DNA of 64,000 bases from Tricholomella constricta (Eukaryota; Basidiomycota; Agaricomycetes; Agaricales; Lyophyllaceae), in contig JAACJP010000001.1 of the NCBI GenBank assembly GCA_013368375.1, forward strand, positions 1,178,001-1,242,000. Reading direction: 5' to 3'. Of the stretch, positions 1 to 11,937 are shown one piece after another (the first letter of the stretch is position 1; every line of letters begins with the position of its first letter). The notes beneath the pieces were generated by a model. It was given only the letters and a program-made list of their open reading frames with translations. It did no database searches and was not told the DNA's origin. Both the position numbers and the translations under genes were made by a program.

Positions 1-30
1 GAGGAATCTACAGTGCTATTTTGATAGATT

Positions 31-1877
31 TCAAAACGTCAGAACTATTTCCTTCGCAGTATCAATCCCCAAGGCATGTATATAAGCCAGGATCTCGCCC
101 CGAAAATCTTCGTAATCCCAGTAGGAAGTCGTCTGGGGTGGTGAGTCATTCTTGATATTCGACACTGACAGTAAATTCGTAGGGCTCACGTTGATTGGTT
201 TGGTAGATATTGTGTTGCCCGAGACCCTAGAAACAACCACTATCTGTTCAAGGTCGCCTTCATCCAACAGTGGTAATTCTGGATCATCTACAACGCAGTA
301 AAGGTCTTTAATCGCGCAAGAGAGGAAGGCAGATGATGATTGACCTTGTTCATCATTTGGGAATTCGGTGAGCGAATGTTCAGGGTGGGAGAAACACCCG
401 TATCTATGTCTCTCAAGGAGCGGAACACAGCTCGATAGGGGAAACCATGAGTAAGTTTCCTAGAATGAAGTTTTAATCAACAAAGGGAGGAAGACAAGTT
501 ATTGTAACTCTTACAGGGTCCGCCAGGTAGGAAGGCGAGTATTCCCCCTTGTAGCGCATTTTCTGGCAGGAGTAAATGTAGAAACCTGTAAGTGAGGATG
601 AACTCCAATAAACGCAGGCTGAGTGCTATGAAGACTGCTGACCCATATACAGAAAGTCCATCTGGGGCGCACCGGCATCATGCATTTCGCGTACGAGGGA
701 AATTTCTCGCAGGGCACTTAACTGTGCCATGGGTGAGTGATAGACCTTACCGAGTGTGAGATAAATCAATCACCTTTCCTAGGGAAAACTCCTCCCATGC
801 TACATCGTACATAAAGTAGACGCTCGAGACACAACAAGGGAGGATGTCAATCACGCTCATCGCAATGAGCTTCCCGTCCAGCCTGTATTCTTGGTGATAT
901 GACCCGTATGTTCTTGGGAGATGAGAAGGGGGGTCTGCTGCGTAGGATATCCTTTCGTACTGTCCCGCATTCAGAGAGGAGCAGGGTTTACTAGAAAAAC
1001 AGGGCTTACAAGTAGTGGCGAATCCACTAAAAATCGCTTAAAACCGCTTGGCGTTGAGTCATCGTGATGTACACTTGTCTGATATCTCTCAAACAGAGCA
1101 TATTTTTCCTCGGTGAACGAGGAAGGTTCTAATGTCGTCTAGACAAGCTGAGCAAAAATGAAACTGAAGGTTGAGCTCTTGCAGACCTGCTTACCTCAAA
1201 CAGATGGAAGGGATTCACTGATAGGTCAGTGAATCCTTTTTCTGAGGCGTGGATGGAACCACAGAGGGAAAAGGGGGGCAACTTCATGGGCTTCTTTGTG
1301 GAAGACCTTGAGGGGAATCAGTGAAGTATGTCAGAACACCACGCACGCCGTGCGACATACGTCTCTTCCCGAGTGTTCATATGCTCTCTGTCCTTGCCCG
1401 CAATTACAAATCGATTCCACCGATTAACCAGTTTTCTTTGGCTCTTTGATGCTTTGAATGCAAGCGCATCTAATCTAAAAGATCCACATTAAACGGGAAC
1501 AATTGAGTGCGAATTCAAGAGGAAAAGTGCCTGATCGTGTATTGCGGACAGCATGAAAGTTTTAAATCCGGTTTGTAGCAGTATGTCCCTGATAGTTGAG
1601 CCAACATTAGACGTTGAGCTCGCCTGATTGACTGGTAAACTCGCCCGAGCGACGCCATCCGCGATCTATCATCCTTTGATACACCTGTGGAAGACTGAGC
1701 GTCGTTCAGGTCTCTTTCTCTGCGCTGCGTACGCACGTCGCATGTCAGTGTTATAGCGGATAAACTTGCAGCCTTATAGCTAGATTCGTCCTCGCTTCTT
1801 CGGCCTGGTGGAGAGCAGTAACCGCACGTCGACGAAGAACCAGAGCGAGAAGGTATGACAATTGATTTCGCAAACAT
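31..1877 (-). CDS. ATE1: Arginyl-tRNA--protein transferase (ATE1), multi-exon
   Basis: Transfers arginine from Arg-tRNA to N-terminal Asp/Glu/oxidised Cys of proteins, creating N-degrons. The first exon starts at ATG 1877 and carries the family's N-terminal cysteine signature (STCGYCSPPG), followed after two introns by GTYCYKPDLK and SCCPQYTIR. Later exons give KLVNRWNRFV, a segment ending FKRFLVDSP, then YRLDGKLIA, DILPCCVSSVYF and KMRYKGEYSPSYLADPETYSW, which is the C-terminal GNAT-like ATE domain. The last exon (about 31-461) ends in a less conserved tail. Introns are about 50-60 nt; one (1644-1589) appears to be GC-AG. No frame damage was seen. The family call rests on many colinear motifs; exact exon edges are approximate. 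Confidence 0.93.
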
Positions 1878-2033
1878 CCAAGCCCGAAGGAATTTCAGAC
1901 CGTACTTATTTAATTCGACGAGATGGAGGTTGGAGTACAGATGTACATAAGTAGATAGAACCGAGCCTCAGACCGTGTGAACTCTAAATACATCCATCCA
2001 TCCATCCCCATCCGATAATTTCATTTTACTATT

Positions 2034-2350
2034 TCATTGGTTTTCTCTAGTCGCTTCCAAGTTGTACTGCACATTCTTCCGGTACTTCGTGGCCAGATCT
2101 GCTGCCGTCTTAATGTACGCGTTGGCACGTAAAATCTCCTATCCTAGGTTGAGAACACCCATGCAGGGATGATTTGGAGTTCGATCACGCACCTCCATAC
2201 AGTGGTTGAGCTCAACCACCATCTCCGTGCATTTCGACTATAAACCTCGTCAGCACCTAACGGACGCATTCCAGATGGCTTAATGCTCACAGTGTTCTTA
2301 AGGATCCGCTCGAGGAGAATGGCCTGTCGTTCTGCGTGTGGATTCTCCAT
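2034..2350 (-). CDS. DAD4: DASH/Dam1 complex subunit Dad4 (69 aa)
   Basis: Small kinetochore protein of the DASH ring that couples kinetochores to spindle microtubules. Three exons are read: 2350-2291 (20 codons, starting MENPHAERQAILLERILKN), 2237-2193 (15 codons, including VVELNHCME) and 2138-2034 (34 codons plus stop, ending YNLEATREN). Joining them at GT-AG sites keeps frame and gives 69 residues, near the usual 70-75 for Dad4. The N-terminal MENPH, the ELN core and the C-terminal NLEAT are typical of the family. It lies between ATE1 and the PROPPIN gene, all on the minus strand. The gene is too short and too split to appear as one ORF. Confidence 0.88.
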
Positions 2351-2592
2351 GACGGCAGTTGGACGGACAACAGGTTGATCAAGGAATTGACTTGTCACGC
2401 CGCGCGTGGGGTCACGCTTTACGCGTCAGGAGAACTCGGATTAATAAAATGGATATAGATCATGGTATGATGAATGTACAGTGGGAGTATACAGACGAGA
2501 AAGCGTGCGGAATATGCATGATGATGATGCAAAGAAGCAGGAAAGAAATACCGAAAAACAGGACCCACAGAACTCGGGTGTGGACTTAATCA

Positions 2593-4144
2593 CTAACCCC
2601 ACCCATCCCAGCGACCGAACCTGCGGAATTCTTGAAGCACGCACTCTCTGCTCTCTTTCCCTTCCTTCTCTTGCTCCTTCTCCTTGCCCTTATCGCGTCC
2701 GAGGACAGACGGCCCACTTGATGTTCGGGGCCTCGCCATTGATCCCGATCGAGGCGGCGAGCCAGATATCGGTATGGATGCGGAGGACGTAGAGACATGC
2801 GTGGGTAGGTTGCCTTGGTTTGGTAGCGACAATCGATACCAACCACCGGCGTATGTCAAGGCAATGAGTTGATATTCGGTAGTATTGCCATGATCTGAGA
2901 TGCTCGGTGATGGAGCCTCGATCCACCCGACGACGCATCGTTCTTCATCTAGGACATCGGCCGTGGGCGAGCGTGAAGAGGGTGCTGAGAGCGTTATGTG
3001 CGAGGATTGTACGGGTATTCGATACTGAGCATACGACCATTCAGACTCAAAATATTTGGGAAGGGGAAGGAACGGCGTCAGTGGCGAAAAAGCAGATTGT
3101 CGATTCCTATTTGATAAGTTGAAGTCAAGGAGATACTCATGCATGAGGAATGGCTTACGATGTTCCAGAAGCCACAAGGGTAAAAACGTGCACGGTGCCT
3201 TTATCGCTCCAGACACAGAGTTCCCTTTCATCGGGGCGGAAAGCGACGCCGTATATATCTGCCTTGTCCGTGCCTCTCCGGAATTCCCGCACAAGCTTCC
3301 CGGACAACGAATTCCAAACTCTCACCAGCGTTCCTCGTGATGAAGTCGTCGCAAGTAAATGGCCCGAAGGAGGCACTGATAACGTGGTCAGCGCAGTTGT
3401 ATGGGCAGCGATGATCGAAACAGGGTGCTTGGTAGGAGTCTGTGGAGGCTTTCGGGATGGGGAGGAGGGCGGCGGCCCTGTCGGCGCCGGGGGCGCGCAA
3501 GGGGGAAGATGAATTAGCTGTACATGTCCGAGCTGACGTCCAGCAATGGCCAACAGAGTCGCGTGCGCGGCGCTGGCCATCGCAAGTAAACCTGGACGAA
3601 GGACAGCATGCTTAATTGAGAAAATATAAAGGTAAAGAGGACGTGTCTTCACCTTTGGGATTATCGCAAGTGTCCCATTCCCCGAATCTCGTCACCTGTT
3701 TTTCGATCCGAAATACGACGACCCGACGTCGAAGCGCAACTGCTAGCCAGCCACGTCGACAAGCCAAACCCCGGACCCGCTCCCTAAATTCTAGTTCCGC
3801 GACTTCAATTTCGAGGTCATCGTCCCAGAAGACTACTTTGTTTGGAGGATAGAGAGGGCTTCGGCCGCCACCAAGTAGAAAGAGAAGATTCGACGTGTGC
3901 AACGGAACGACAGCGGTAAGGGTCCCTCCTGAGAGCTCTAAAGCATATATCTCAGTGTTCACTTATGATGGTATTCTTAATGGAATATAGTACCGCGTTT
4001 CCGGAGGAGCTTTAGCGGTGAGGTCCGGTAGACTGCGAAGCCAGCAGGAGTCGAGGTCGTGAAAATCTGACAATCGGGATCGAAGCGGGCGTCAAAGATG
4101 TGGATTGGACTTGTCGCAGTGATAGAATGGCGTCCTAGATTCAT
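2593..4144 (-). CDS. HSV2: PROPPIN WD40 protein, Hsv2/WIPI3-type autophagy-related (460 aa)
   Basis: Beta-propeller protein that binds PI3P/PI(3,5)P2 and acts in autophagy or endosomal trafficking. Four exons are supported in frame: 4144-3994, 3937-3653, 3591-3159 and 3106-2593, 460 codons plus stop. Diagnostic motifs are GGGRSPLYPPNKVVFWDD (blade 2), DTCDNPKG, and the lipid-binding FRRG at about residues 249-252 within KLVREFRRGTDKAD. PKYFESEWSYAQYRIP marks the C-terminal blades. The long Pro/Ser loop in exon 3 and the Lys/Glu-rich tail are less conserved. The motif set fits Hsv2/WIPI3-4 better than Atg18 proper. The start ATG 4144 is the first in frame with the conserved N-terminal strand. 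Confidence 0.92.
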
Positions 4145-4392
4145 GAGAAAGGAGGAAGAGAGGAGGAGGAGGGGAGGCTCATGGCCGTTATGTCCGAATT
4201 AGGCAAGACTGACTGCTCTGACGCAACGTGTTGACATGGCTTTCGTCCGATACAGATGTTATACAATTGATGAGCTCCTTGGAACCTGTTCGCTACATGA
4301 GGACAGTAAACTAAGGCTACGAATGTGAGAACGAAGATGTACAGCAGATCTAGATACGAGTCCATCCAATGACCGTCCTTCAAATCCGTGAA

Positions 4393-5804
4393 TTAAACTG
4401 GTCGGCGCGGTGTCGTGCTGTTAGTGATGTTGGTGGGATTCCAAGTCTTGGGTGGGCGCAAGTCGATATGGGCAAGCTGCTGACGAGCAGCCTTGAATTC
4501 CAACTCCTCCGCCTGGTTCTGAGCAAGAAGCGCTGCGCGGGCCTCCGCCTGTCTTTGAAGCTCTGCCTCTGACTCGTCGGACAAGTAATCCGTGAACCCT
4601 CCATCAGAAGTAACGGTGCTGTCGGTCATAGAACCTATCCCATCACTACTGCCGCTGCTACTGGAGGCACTGGACAGTTCGTCCTTGTTTGTGGATCGGG
4701 GGATGACAAAGGAAGTTGGGCGCTCTGTGGCACGAGATGAGGAAGGAGCCGGGGAACCTTTCGCGGGAGTTGTGTTGGAGCTTGAGACGGAGGAACGGCG
4801 ACGTACTGACGACTGATTGATAGGCGACCGGCCATCGGCGACGACTCTCGACAGGGAAACGGAAGGTGAGGCGGGGGTGACTGACGGCCCCTTGGTAACA
4901 GAACTATTACGTCGTGACGAAAGGGAAACGTCCAGGTCGACATTCTTACGCTTTGGAGACGAATGTAAAGAATGCGGTCCTTCAACGCGTCTCTCTGCAT
5001 TCTGCCGGCGATGTTGCTCCATGGTGGATGCCGTCGGAACAGAGATGGATACGGTAGTAGTGCTGGAACTACGAGATAAATTGCTTCCCAGCGACGAATG
5101 TATCTGTTTTGGGCTGCTCGTCCGTGGCTTTCCTGTGACTGATGACGATGACCTCCCCGACAGAGATGATGACCTCGAGGGGCTGGCATTAGCGCTCGAT
5201 TTGCGGTCAGCCGGTGGGATGATGGTCTTCAGGCCGCTGGTCCGCCCAACAGTGGGGACTGGGCTTCCCCTGAGGCTCTCCAGGGCTGCTTTTATCTCAG
5301 GGGGTATGGGAACCTGATGCACAATGCTAACAGATTTCCAATCTGCGGCCTGGATGAGCTTGTATTCTGCGAGCACTGGCGGTCTGCAGCAGCCAGGCCA
5401 TCCAGGATTGTAGAATCCGGCGTGCTTAGGTGGGGGACCGGTGCGAGCCCACTGGAAGGGAAAGCAGGTCAGGTGGGTTGAGATCGGACAAAGGGTTGCA
5501 TAGGACCAACCTTGCAGTAGCCACAGCCATTGAAAGAAGCCACTTTGTGGAAGACTTGAGCATGGCGCGCAAAGAAATCGAGTGGCATTCTAATTACCTT
5601 CCGCGTTCTTGAGATAGGAGACGTCTATGCGTGGATGGAGTGTACGATTACGGCAGACATCCCGGAGATGGGGACAGCTGGAATGAGAATGAATGGGTGT
5701 TAGTGCAGTGTGGCGGCGGTGGGGGCAGACCTGGTATGGGGAAAGACTTTGCACATGGGACAGACAGTGACAACCTGGTCAATCGAGCCATGGACGTAGC
5801 ACAT
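4393..5804 (-). CDS. Conserved fungal protein with Cys-rich N-terminus and Ser-rich tail (function unknown)
   Basis: Not a named family that I recognise. The spliced N-terminus, starting at ATG 5804, holds VCPMCK and SCPHLRDVC, and then, after short introns, CGYCKWARTGPPPKH and NPGWPGCCRPP. This pattern of CxxC pairs suggests a zinc-binding module. The last exon (from about 5376 down) is a long Ser/Thr/Pro-rich low-complexity stretch, then a short acidic and coiled segment (ESEAELQRQAEARAALLAQN) and stop at 4393. It sits head-to-head with NCS1 across about 420 bp. The exon 3/4 join uses a 43-nt intron and is the least certain part. Confidence 0.7.
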
Positions 5805-6223
5805 TTGTTTAAGGATGTAGGAGGAGTAGACGAGGAGAACAGAAAGAGGGGGAGTATCGATGTGTTTGTACTGGAGAAAGGGCTTTTAGAGAATCAGCAT
5901 GTGGTTCCCTGCGTGTGTTGGTGATCGGTCGGTTGTGGTGAGGCATGACTTGGGGGACTACTGGTCTGGCTGCTGGACCCGCAGCTGGTGTCCACTTCTT
6001 ATATCCTCTCCGAGGCCACGCGTTGGTGAACTCTGCCTGCTTTAGTCGCTCCTCATGCCCAACAACGAACACGCTGCACGGCCCAGTAAGCCCAACATGG
6101 CAACCCGGACGGAGATGTCCAGATAATCGCAATCGGACCAACTTCAATCTCTACACAGCCTTCGGCATCATCCTCTCATTCTCGCCGATGAAGTGATTGC
6201 CTCCACACTTCCCTTTCTCCAGC
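5805..6223. promoter_or_regulatory. Divergent intergenic region between the Cys-rich gene and NCS1
   Basis: About 420 bp separate two genes that start away from each other, so the core promoters of both must lie here. A pyrimidine-rich stretch leads into the NCS1 ATG at 6224, as is common in fungal leaders. I see no clear TATA box or other recognisable site. Confidence 0.4.
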
Positions 6224-7065
6224 ATGGGCAAATCCCAAAGCAAGCTCTCGCCAGACCAGCTCGCCGACCTTCAGAAGAATACTTATTGTGCGTTACTTCC
6301 CTCTGTCGCTGCCCAGCTCCTTCACCCACCCGATCTGTCGCAGTTGATAAGAAGGAGCTTCAGCAATGGTCCAATTCCGCATCTCTTCACTCCGTCCGTC
6401 ACCTTCACTCACTCTCATTCCAGGTACAAGGGCTTCCGTAAGGACTGTCCGTCAGGTCACCTCGACAAGGAGGAATTCAGCCGAATATACAAGCAATTCT
6501 TCCCCTTTGGCGATCCTGCAGACTTCGCCGATTATGTCTTCAATGTCTTTGACGAGAACAAGAATGGTACCATCGACTTCAAAGAGTTCATATGTGCCCT
6601 CAGCGTTACCAGCCGTGGCCGATTAGAGGAAAAGCTTAAATGTCCGTTTTTTTCATCCAAGCGCGGTTCGCTTTCGCTCACTTTCCCGATCAGGGGCATT
6701 CCAACTATATGATATTGACAAGGACGGGACAATTACATACGACGAGATGCTGCAGATTGTGCAGTCCATTTACAAGATGACGGGCGAGATGGTCAAGCTG
6801 CCCTCCGACGAAGATACGCCCGAGAAGGTCGGTCCATGCGCCATGCGCCTATTCACATTTCGCTGAGGGCCCTTCGTCCCTAGCGCGTCGACAAGATTTT
6901 CCGCAACATGGACAGGGACAAGGACGCAAAGTTGACTTATGACGAGTTTGTTGAGGGCAGCAAGCAGGATCCAACAATCGTCCAGGTGAGTAGCGAAGCA
7001 GCGAGTCCCTCCAGACGTTGATAGTCCGTTTCCAGGCACTATCGCTGTACGATGGTCTTGTGTGA
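6224..7065 (+). CDS. NCS1: Neuronal calcium sensor 1 / frequenin homologue
   Basis: EF-hand calcium sensor; in yeast Frq1 activates the phosphatidylinositol 4-kinase Pik1 at the Golgi. The start MGKSQSKLS has glycine at position 2 with serine at 6, a fitting N-myristoylation signal. Spliced exons give [17 protein letters not shown] (the degenerate, non-binding first EF hand), then [24 protein letters not shown] and [12 protein letters not shown], three intact calcium loops. The protein ends ALSLYDGLV at the TGA at 7063-7065, giving about 190 residues as expected. It has six exons with short introns, two of them close to the start. Confidence 0.94.
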
Positions 7066-7330
7066 TGGAGCACGTTCTGGTCCCCATCCGCTTGTGTGGC
7101 TTTGATTTTAGGGACTTCCGCCCAACCATCCCCCGCATCGATCAGTATATACCTTCTCATCCCTTTTATCGGTTCTATGCACACAACGAGGGATGTCGGT
7201 GTCATCTCGCTGTCCTCTGTAAGCGACCTACCGGGGCGTCACATGTATTTATATAGTCAGTGTAGTTGGGTGTGGAACCGAGCATTACACGGGACGTGTC
7301 AAGGTCGAAATAAATATCGTCGAAGATCTA

Positions 7331-8408
7331 TTAAGCGGGTGGCAGTTTTCCATAGTTGCGTAATACTCTTTCCTCGACGCCTGTACCAATCCAAGTGTAT
7401 AAACCCTCGGAAAATTCAAGATTATCCCGCTCCGCTTTAAATAGCTTGTTGAAGTCCTGTGGTGCTCCGGGTTGAGCATTTCCTGCGAACGGAGACGCGG
7501 TCATATCGCGTGAAGAATCGGCAGCTGTACAATTTCAGATGAATTGGGGAAATCTGATCTGGAGGCGAATGCTTACAATTATCTCCACCAAGAATTAGGC
7601 GGTAAAGACCATTTAAGCCGAAGAAGTTAAGAAAGTACCATGACAGGGAAGACACCCATCGCACGTCCATGTCAGGGGTTTCAATGCCACGCTGCAGCAT
7701 AGATTTAAAACCAAGGGTGAGCGGGAACGGCAGCTTGACTGTGCGAATATACATGTGAGTCTGCGCTCAGAGATAAGGAACACGCACTGAGCACAAAGCC
7801 TTGGAAGAAGAAATTGATCCACCCCATAATGACCATCTGCGGCACCATCATAACCATCTGGGTCTTCATGCCAGCCATCATGCCGTCCATGGCGGCAGGA
7901 TCCATGGGGTTAGGTGGGGTCGGTGGAGCATCGCCTTTCGGTGGCCCATCCTTCAGGTAGGTTCCGGCCGCAAATGCCTGAGAGAGGTGGCGCGAGATGG
8001 AAATGTAGAATTGCGGTGGAGCAGGGGAGTTGGAAGACGTTGCACGGAGGATCTGGGACCGTATGAGAGCCCGTCTAGGACTGAGGTTGAGTTGGTAAGG
8101 CAACGCAGGGGAAACTCAACCCACTGTTCGCGAATGGCCTCTCGTGTTTGTTTTTCTGGTGAAGACTGAAGAAGGATGACAACATAATGTCGCAGGATTC
8201 CCACTAGAATCTATGAGGGGTAGAAATGTCCTGAGCGTCGTACATGGGTAGGATGACCTGGGTACACGTACCATCACCAGCGTGATCGGGAAAAGGACCC
8301 AGTCGCGGATCTGGGGGTCAAGATACAACGAAACCCTGCATAGAACATCAGCATAGCGAACAGAGCATATCGGCTGGAGGAAAACGAGACCGACGTAGAG
8401 CTCGACAT
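7331..8408 (-). CDS. EMC3: ER membrane protein complex subunit 3 (EMC3, Oxa1 superfamily)
   Basis: Core insertase subunit of the EMC, which inserts tail-anchored and multipass proteins into the ER membrane. ATG 8408 opens a 14-nt first exon whose splice yields [17 protein letters not shown], matching the family start. Next come the first membrane helix, a segment with ALIRSQILR, the [19 protein letters not shown] helix, and [15 protein letters not shown]...[21 protein letters not shown], the most conserved block. The last exon includes [15 protein letters not shown] and ends at the TAA at 7333-7331. It is convergent with NCS1 and head-to-head with VTI1, with about 140 bp between starts. Confidence 0.93.
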
Positions 8409-8546
8409 GGTTACTACAGAGATGGGTGAAAGCTTGACTGCCAAATTGGGACAAGCCGCGGCTGCGCTTCCACACGACGGCTTGTTTCTAGCTTTCAGCA
8501 CATTGTCTCCCTGGTGGAACGCATTCTCTTTGACCACGACTACATA

Positions 8547-9465
8547 ATGAACAATGCACCGACAGCTCTTTTTGACTCTTATGAGCAGGACTTCCAACAG
8601 TTTATCCAAACAATTGGGAAGAAACTTGAAGCTGACGACAGCAACAATGAGCGCGGAGGTGAGCACTCAAGTCCTCTGGTCAAAGGCTCCCAACCCATTC
8701 TCTCTAAGACGAACGAAAGGCCACCCTGAGGCGGGTGGATATGGAACTGGACGAAGCGGATGAGATGGTATTGCAACTGCCATATTTCATTATATTCCAA
8801 CCCCATCTTATGACGCTTTTCACCCAGGTCTCGCAAATGGAAATTGAAATCCAAGGGATACCCCAGTCTATTCGAGCAGAATACCACACACGCCTTCGGA
8901 CGGCGAAAGCCGACCTGTTACGGTACAAGAAGCTCCTGAAAGTCCAGCGTGCCCAGGTCGCTCGCTCAGACCTGCTAGGGTCGTCGGCCCAGCCCTTTAC
9001 GTCGTCTGACGACCCATACGGAACCAACAGTGATCGCGCACGGCTATTAGCAGGCACCTCCCGTCTTGAAGATGGGACCAAACGACTGCAAGAGTCGCAG
9101 CGCATCGCACTAGAGACTGAGGACCAGGGTGCGGACATCTTGATGAACCTCCGGACACAGCGGGAGCAGATAGAACATGCGCGAACCACAGTATGTATAA
9201 TGGGACTCTGCAGGAGCAACCGTGTTCGCATTAATGTTCTTGGAACAGTTACAAACGGCAGACTCTTCGGTAGACCGCGCCACAAATACGTTGAAGAAAA
9301 TGATAAGACAGTACGTATCCTTAATATTAGTGGCATAGCCAATCGCATCATCATTTTTCTGACTTCAAAGTGTCTAGGATGTACAAACAACGAGTTGTAA
9401 CAGCTGCCATTATAATCATCCTTGTTCTACTCATTGGCTTAATTTTGTGGAGCAAATTCACTTAG
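8547..9465 (+). CDS. VTI1: Vesicle transport v-SNARE Vti1 (Qb-SNARE)
   Basis: Qb-SNARE used in Golgi, endosome and vacuole fusion. The start ATG 8547 (MNNAPTALFDSYEQDFQQF) fits the Vti1 N-terminus better than the upstream in-frame ATG at 8514. Exon joins give ERKATLRRVDMELDEADEM followed by VSQMEIEIQGIPQSIRAEY, the N-terminal three-helix domain. The SNARE motif follows (NLRTQREQIEHARTTLQTAD). The last exon encodes the C-terminal tail anchor (AAIIIILVLLIGLILW) ending KFT at TAG 9463-9465. Five exons, all GT-AG. Length and order are as in the family. Confidence 0.93.
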
Positions 9466-9733
9466 CTTCTGTACGCAGCTCTGTAGACCATCAGTTGGGA
9501 TGTGAGGCCTAAGGTTTCCTTCGTATGTATATATGCTGTACATACGATCGGTCCATGGATTTCCCTGTTGGGGAGTCAAAAACGAGTGTGTTCTGCTGAA
9601 ATGCAGTCTATAGCCGATCAATACGGTATCTGTTGTACAAGCGCAGCGGGTAAATAACCGTGAAAATAAGGGCGCAAATGAAAGCGTTCTGCGTGTCGAA
9701 AAAGGAGAATGAAAAAATATGGAAGGACCTAGA

Positions 9734-11649
9734 CTACATGGCATGCAAGGACCCGCCGCCGCCACCCCCTCCACATTCCTCGTCGTATCCGCGTCCTCTC
9801 CGAGACTGCTGGTGCATATTTCCAGCTTGAGGTGTGGATGGATTGCTTGAATAACCTCCATACGGGTTGTCTGAAGAAAGAGAATTGTGCCCAGAGTACC
9901 CAGGTAGTGGTTGCGAACCCCTTGAATATTCAGACGCATCATCATATGCAAGCTTGCTCGTATGAGTTCGTGCCGAGTTGAGGGCAGCGCGGCCCTGATA
10001 AACATCGTGGGGGTCATAGTTGTTACCAACTCCGCCGGGACCAGGATGGCCGTACGGAATGCCAGCAGATCTTGACCGCTCAACGGGTGAATGCTGAGAG
10101 AAAGGAGCAGCTGCTGCGGTGAGGTGAGCTGTACTCTCATTGTCTTCCTCGTATATCTGGTGATGGTATGAAGAATCTTCATGCGCGAAGGAAGCTGATG
10201 ATGCTTGGAATTGCGCGTAGGAGCCCGGGGCTTGATGTGTAGAGTATGGATTGTAGGCGGGCATCGGAGGAGGGTAGTCTCCGGTCATGATCGAGTTCTT
10301 GTCAGAGTTGTAGTGGTAATAGTCTTGGGTATAGGTGCTTGGTGGTGCGGCGCGGGTATTTATCGACGTGTTGTCGTCGATATCATCATCCACAGAAAGG
10401 TTTGGAAGAGTGGGTTGTGGGAGAGGTTTTGCGATCATTTGACCTTTCTTGTTCTTTAGGTGAGAGAAGTCCCCCTGTGCCTCCTTCTGAGCAAGTTTGG
10501 CCGCGTCTGCGAGGCGCTGCTTCTGCCTGCGTTTGATAACAGCGCCGATGCGCTAGAAATTGAATCATAAATACATTGGTAACATCGTGTAATATCAAAC
10601 CAGTTCACCTTATCAACTTTGTGACAGCAATATTCCTGTTGATATTAATGAGTAAGAAAAAACATTCTGTTATGTCCACAGTTCAAACCTTGAGATTGCC
10701 TTGAATCCTACAAAGCAGCGGGACATAGCAGATACCGGCGGCGATGAGTAGGAGTAAAGAGCCAGCAAAGACGAGGACAGTGAGAAAAGTCGTCACAGTC
10801 AGGATTGATGTCGACATGCTTTTGTTCTTTGCAAACCACTTGCCGATCTCATACCATTTTCCAGCGTTATCACGCTTCACAAGATAGATGGCATAGAGGG
10901 TGAGGGCATTGATAGTTTGCCGAGGAGCGTCAGCCAACAGGACTTGCTTCCAACTTTTGAAAGTGAAGAAAACGAAGAACGCGAAGTCATCGCTGGTCTT
11001 CGTTGAGTTGCTGATGTGATCAAAGAAGCAGAAATGATCGTATGACCCTGTGGACGTCTTAGTCTGGAATCTGAAGGCGTAAAGACTTCTGGACTCACGG
11101 AGAGAGTAATAATGATTGGCCATGACGTTGGTGAACGCGTATGATATGTCCCTGCTGGCAATAATTTTCTTCGCTTTCCGAGCCTCGTATGCCAACTGCG
11201 GTCATATGAGCAGTGAATACACGACCATAAAGTGCTTGCATACCAATAGGAACGAAAAAATGATACACCCGACAAACAACCATCTGCCAGTCTTGAAGGG
11301 AATGAAGATACACCCGTCCACGCCTGAGCATTGATTAAAAATTTCGTTCGACCAGGCTTCCGTGGACAACATGGTTACGGCTGAGAAGATATCGAGAATG
11401 TAGACCAGGAAGGATTTGAGGACAATGATATATAACCAAAGGTACCTGGTCTACGTTTCAAAATATGAGTTCGCGGAGACGGCAAAGGCGTACTTCATTC
11501 GCATTCCGAAACCATTGTCTGTGAATTCTCGGGTGTCGACAAAGTCGAACTATGGTGCAACATGGTCAGCCCTAAAAAATGTACTTTGGAAGAATTTGTA
11601 CCTTGTGATCAGCAACAACTTCTCGCTTCCACTTGGAACCACCGCACAT
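9734..11649 (-). CDS. KCH1: Kch1/Prm6-type fungal potassium channel family membrane protein
   Basis: Family of fungal plasma-membrane proteins linked to low-affinity K+ influx and calcium signalling (Kch1/Kch2 in yeast). The start ATG 11649 gives MCGGSKWKREVVADHK, then FVDTREF, a membrane segment around YLWLYIIVLKSFLVYILDIF, and FKTGRWLFVGCIIFSF. The hallmark block is FFTFKSWKQVLLADAPRQTINALTLYAIYLV, followed by the helix LTVLVFAGSLLLLIAAGI and ICYVPLLCRIQGNLK. The C-terminal third (about 230 residues) is a cytoplasmic low-complexity tail rich in Ser, Pro, Tyr and Gly, ending in a glycine run. It is head-to-head with DRG1. Confidence 0.82.
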
Positions 11650-11937
11650 GTTTATGAATTGACTTGAGGAGATGAAAGATGGATATCAAAGACGAGGGGA
11701 GGGACCAGGACCAGCCAGTCGCATAGGAAGCCGAGAAGCTAAAAGAGCGGGCAGCTGATGAACTAGCTAGGTGTGGGTGACGGCGAGAATGACTTGATAG
11801 AGCTTAAGAGAGGGAAGGGGCGATGGTCGACAGTGAAGGAGTCGGGGGGAGGGCGACAGTGGAAACAACCTCAAACCTGCCAGACAACCATTGATCGCTT
11901 CGGTAAACTCCGACAATCTATTTCCTCTGCAGCAACA
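11650..11937. promoter_or_regulatory. Divergent promoter region KCH1 / DRG1
   Basis: These 288 bp lie between two start codons facing away from each other. The stretch is purine-rich on the plus strand. No TATA box or known motif is evident to me. Confidence 0.35.

Noticed and set aside
1208..1239. An 11-bp perfect stem (GGATTCACTGA / TCAGTGAATCC) followed by T5, looking like a small-RNA terminator.
   Set aside because: It lies inside an ATE1 coding exon on the minus strand (reads KGFTDLSVNPFHLFE), so the symmetry is most likely chance.
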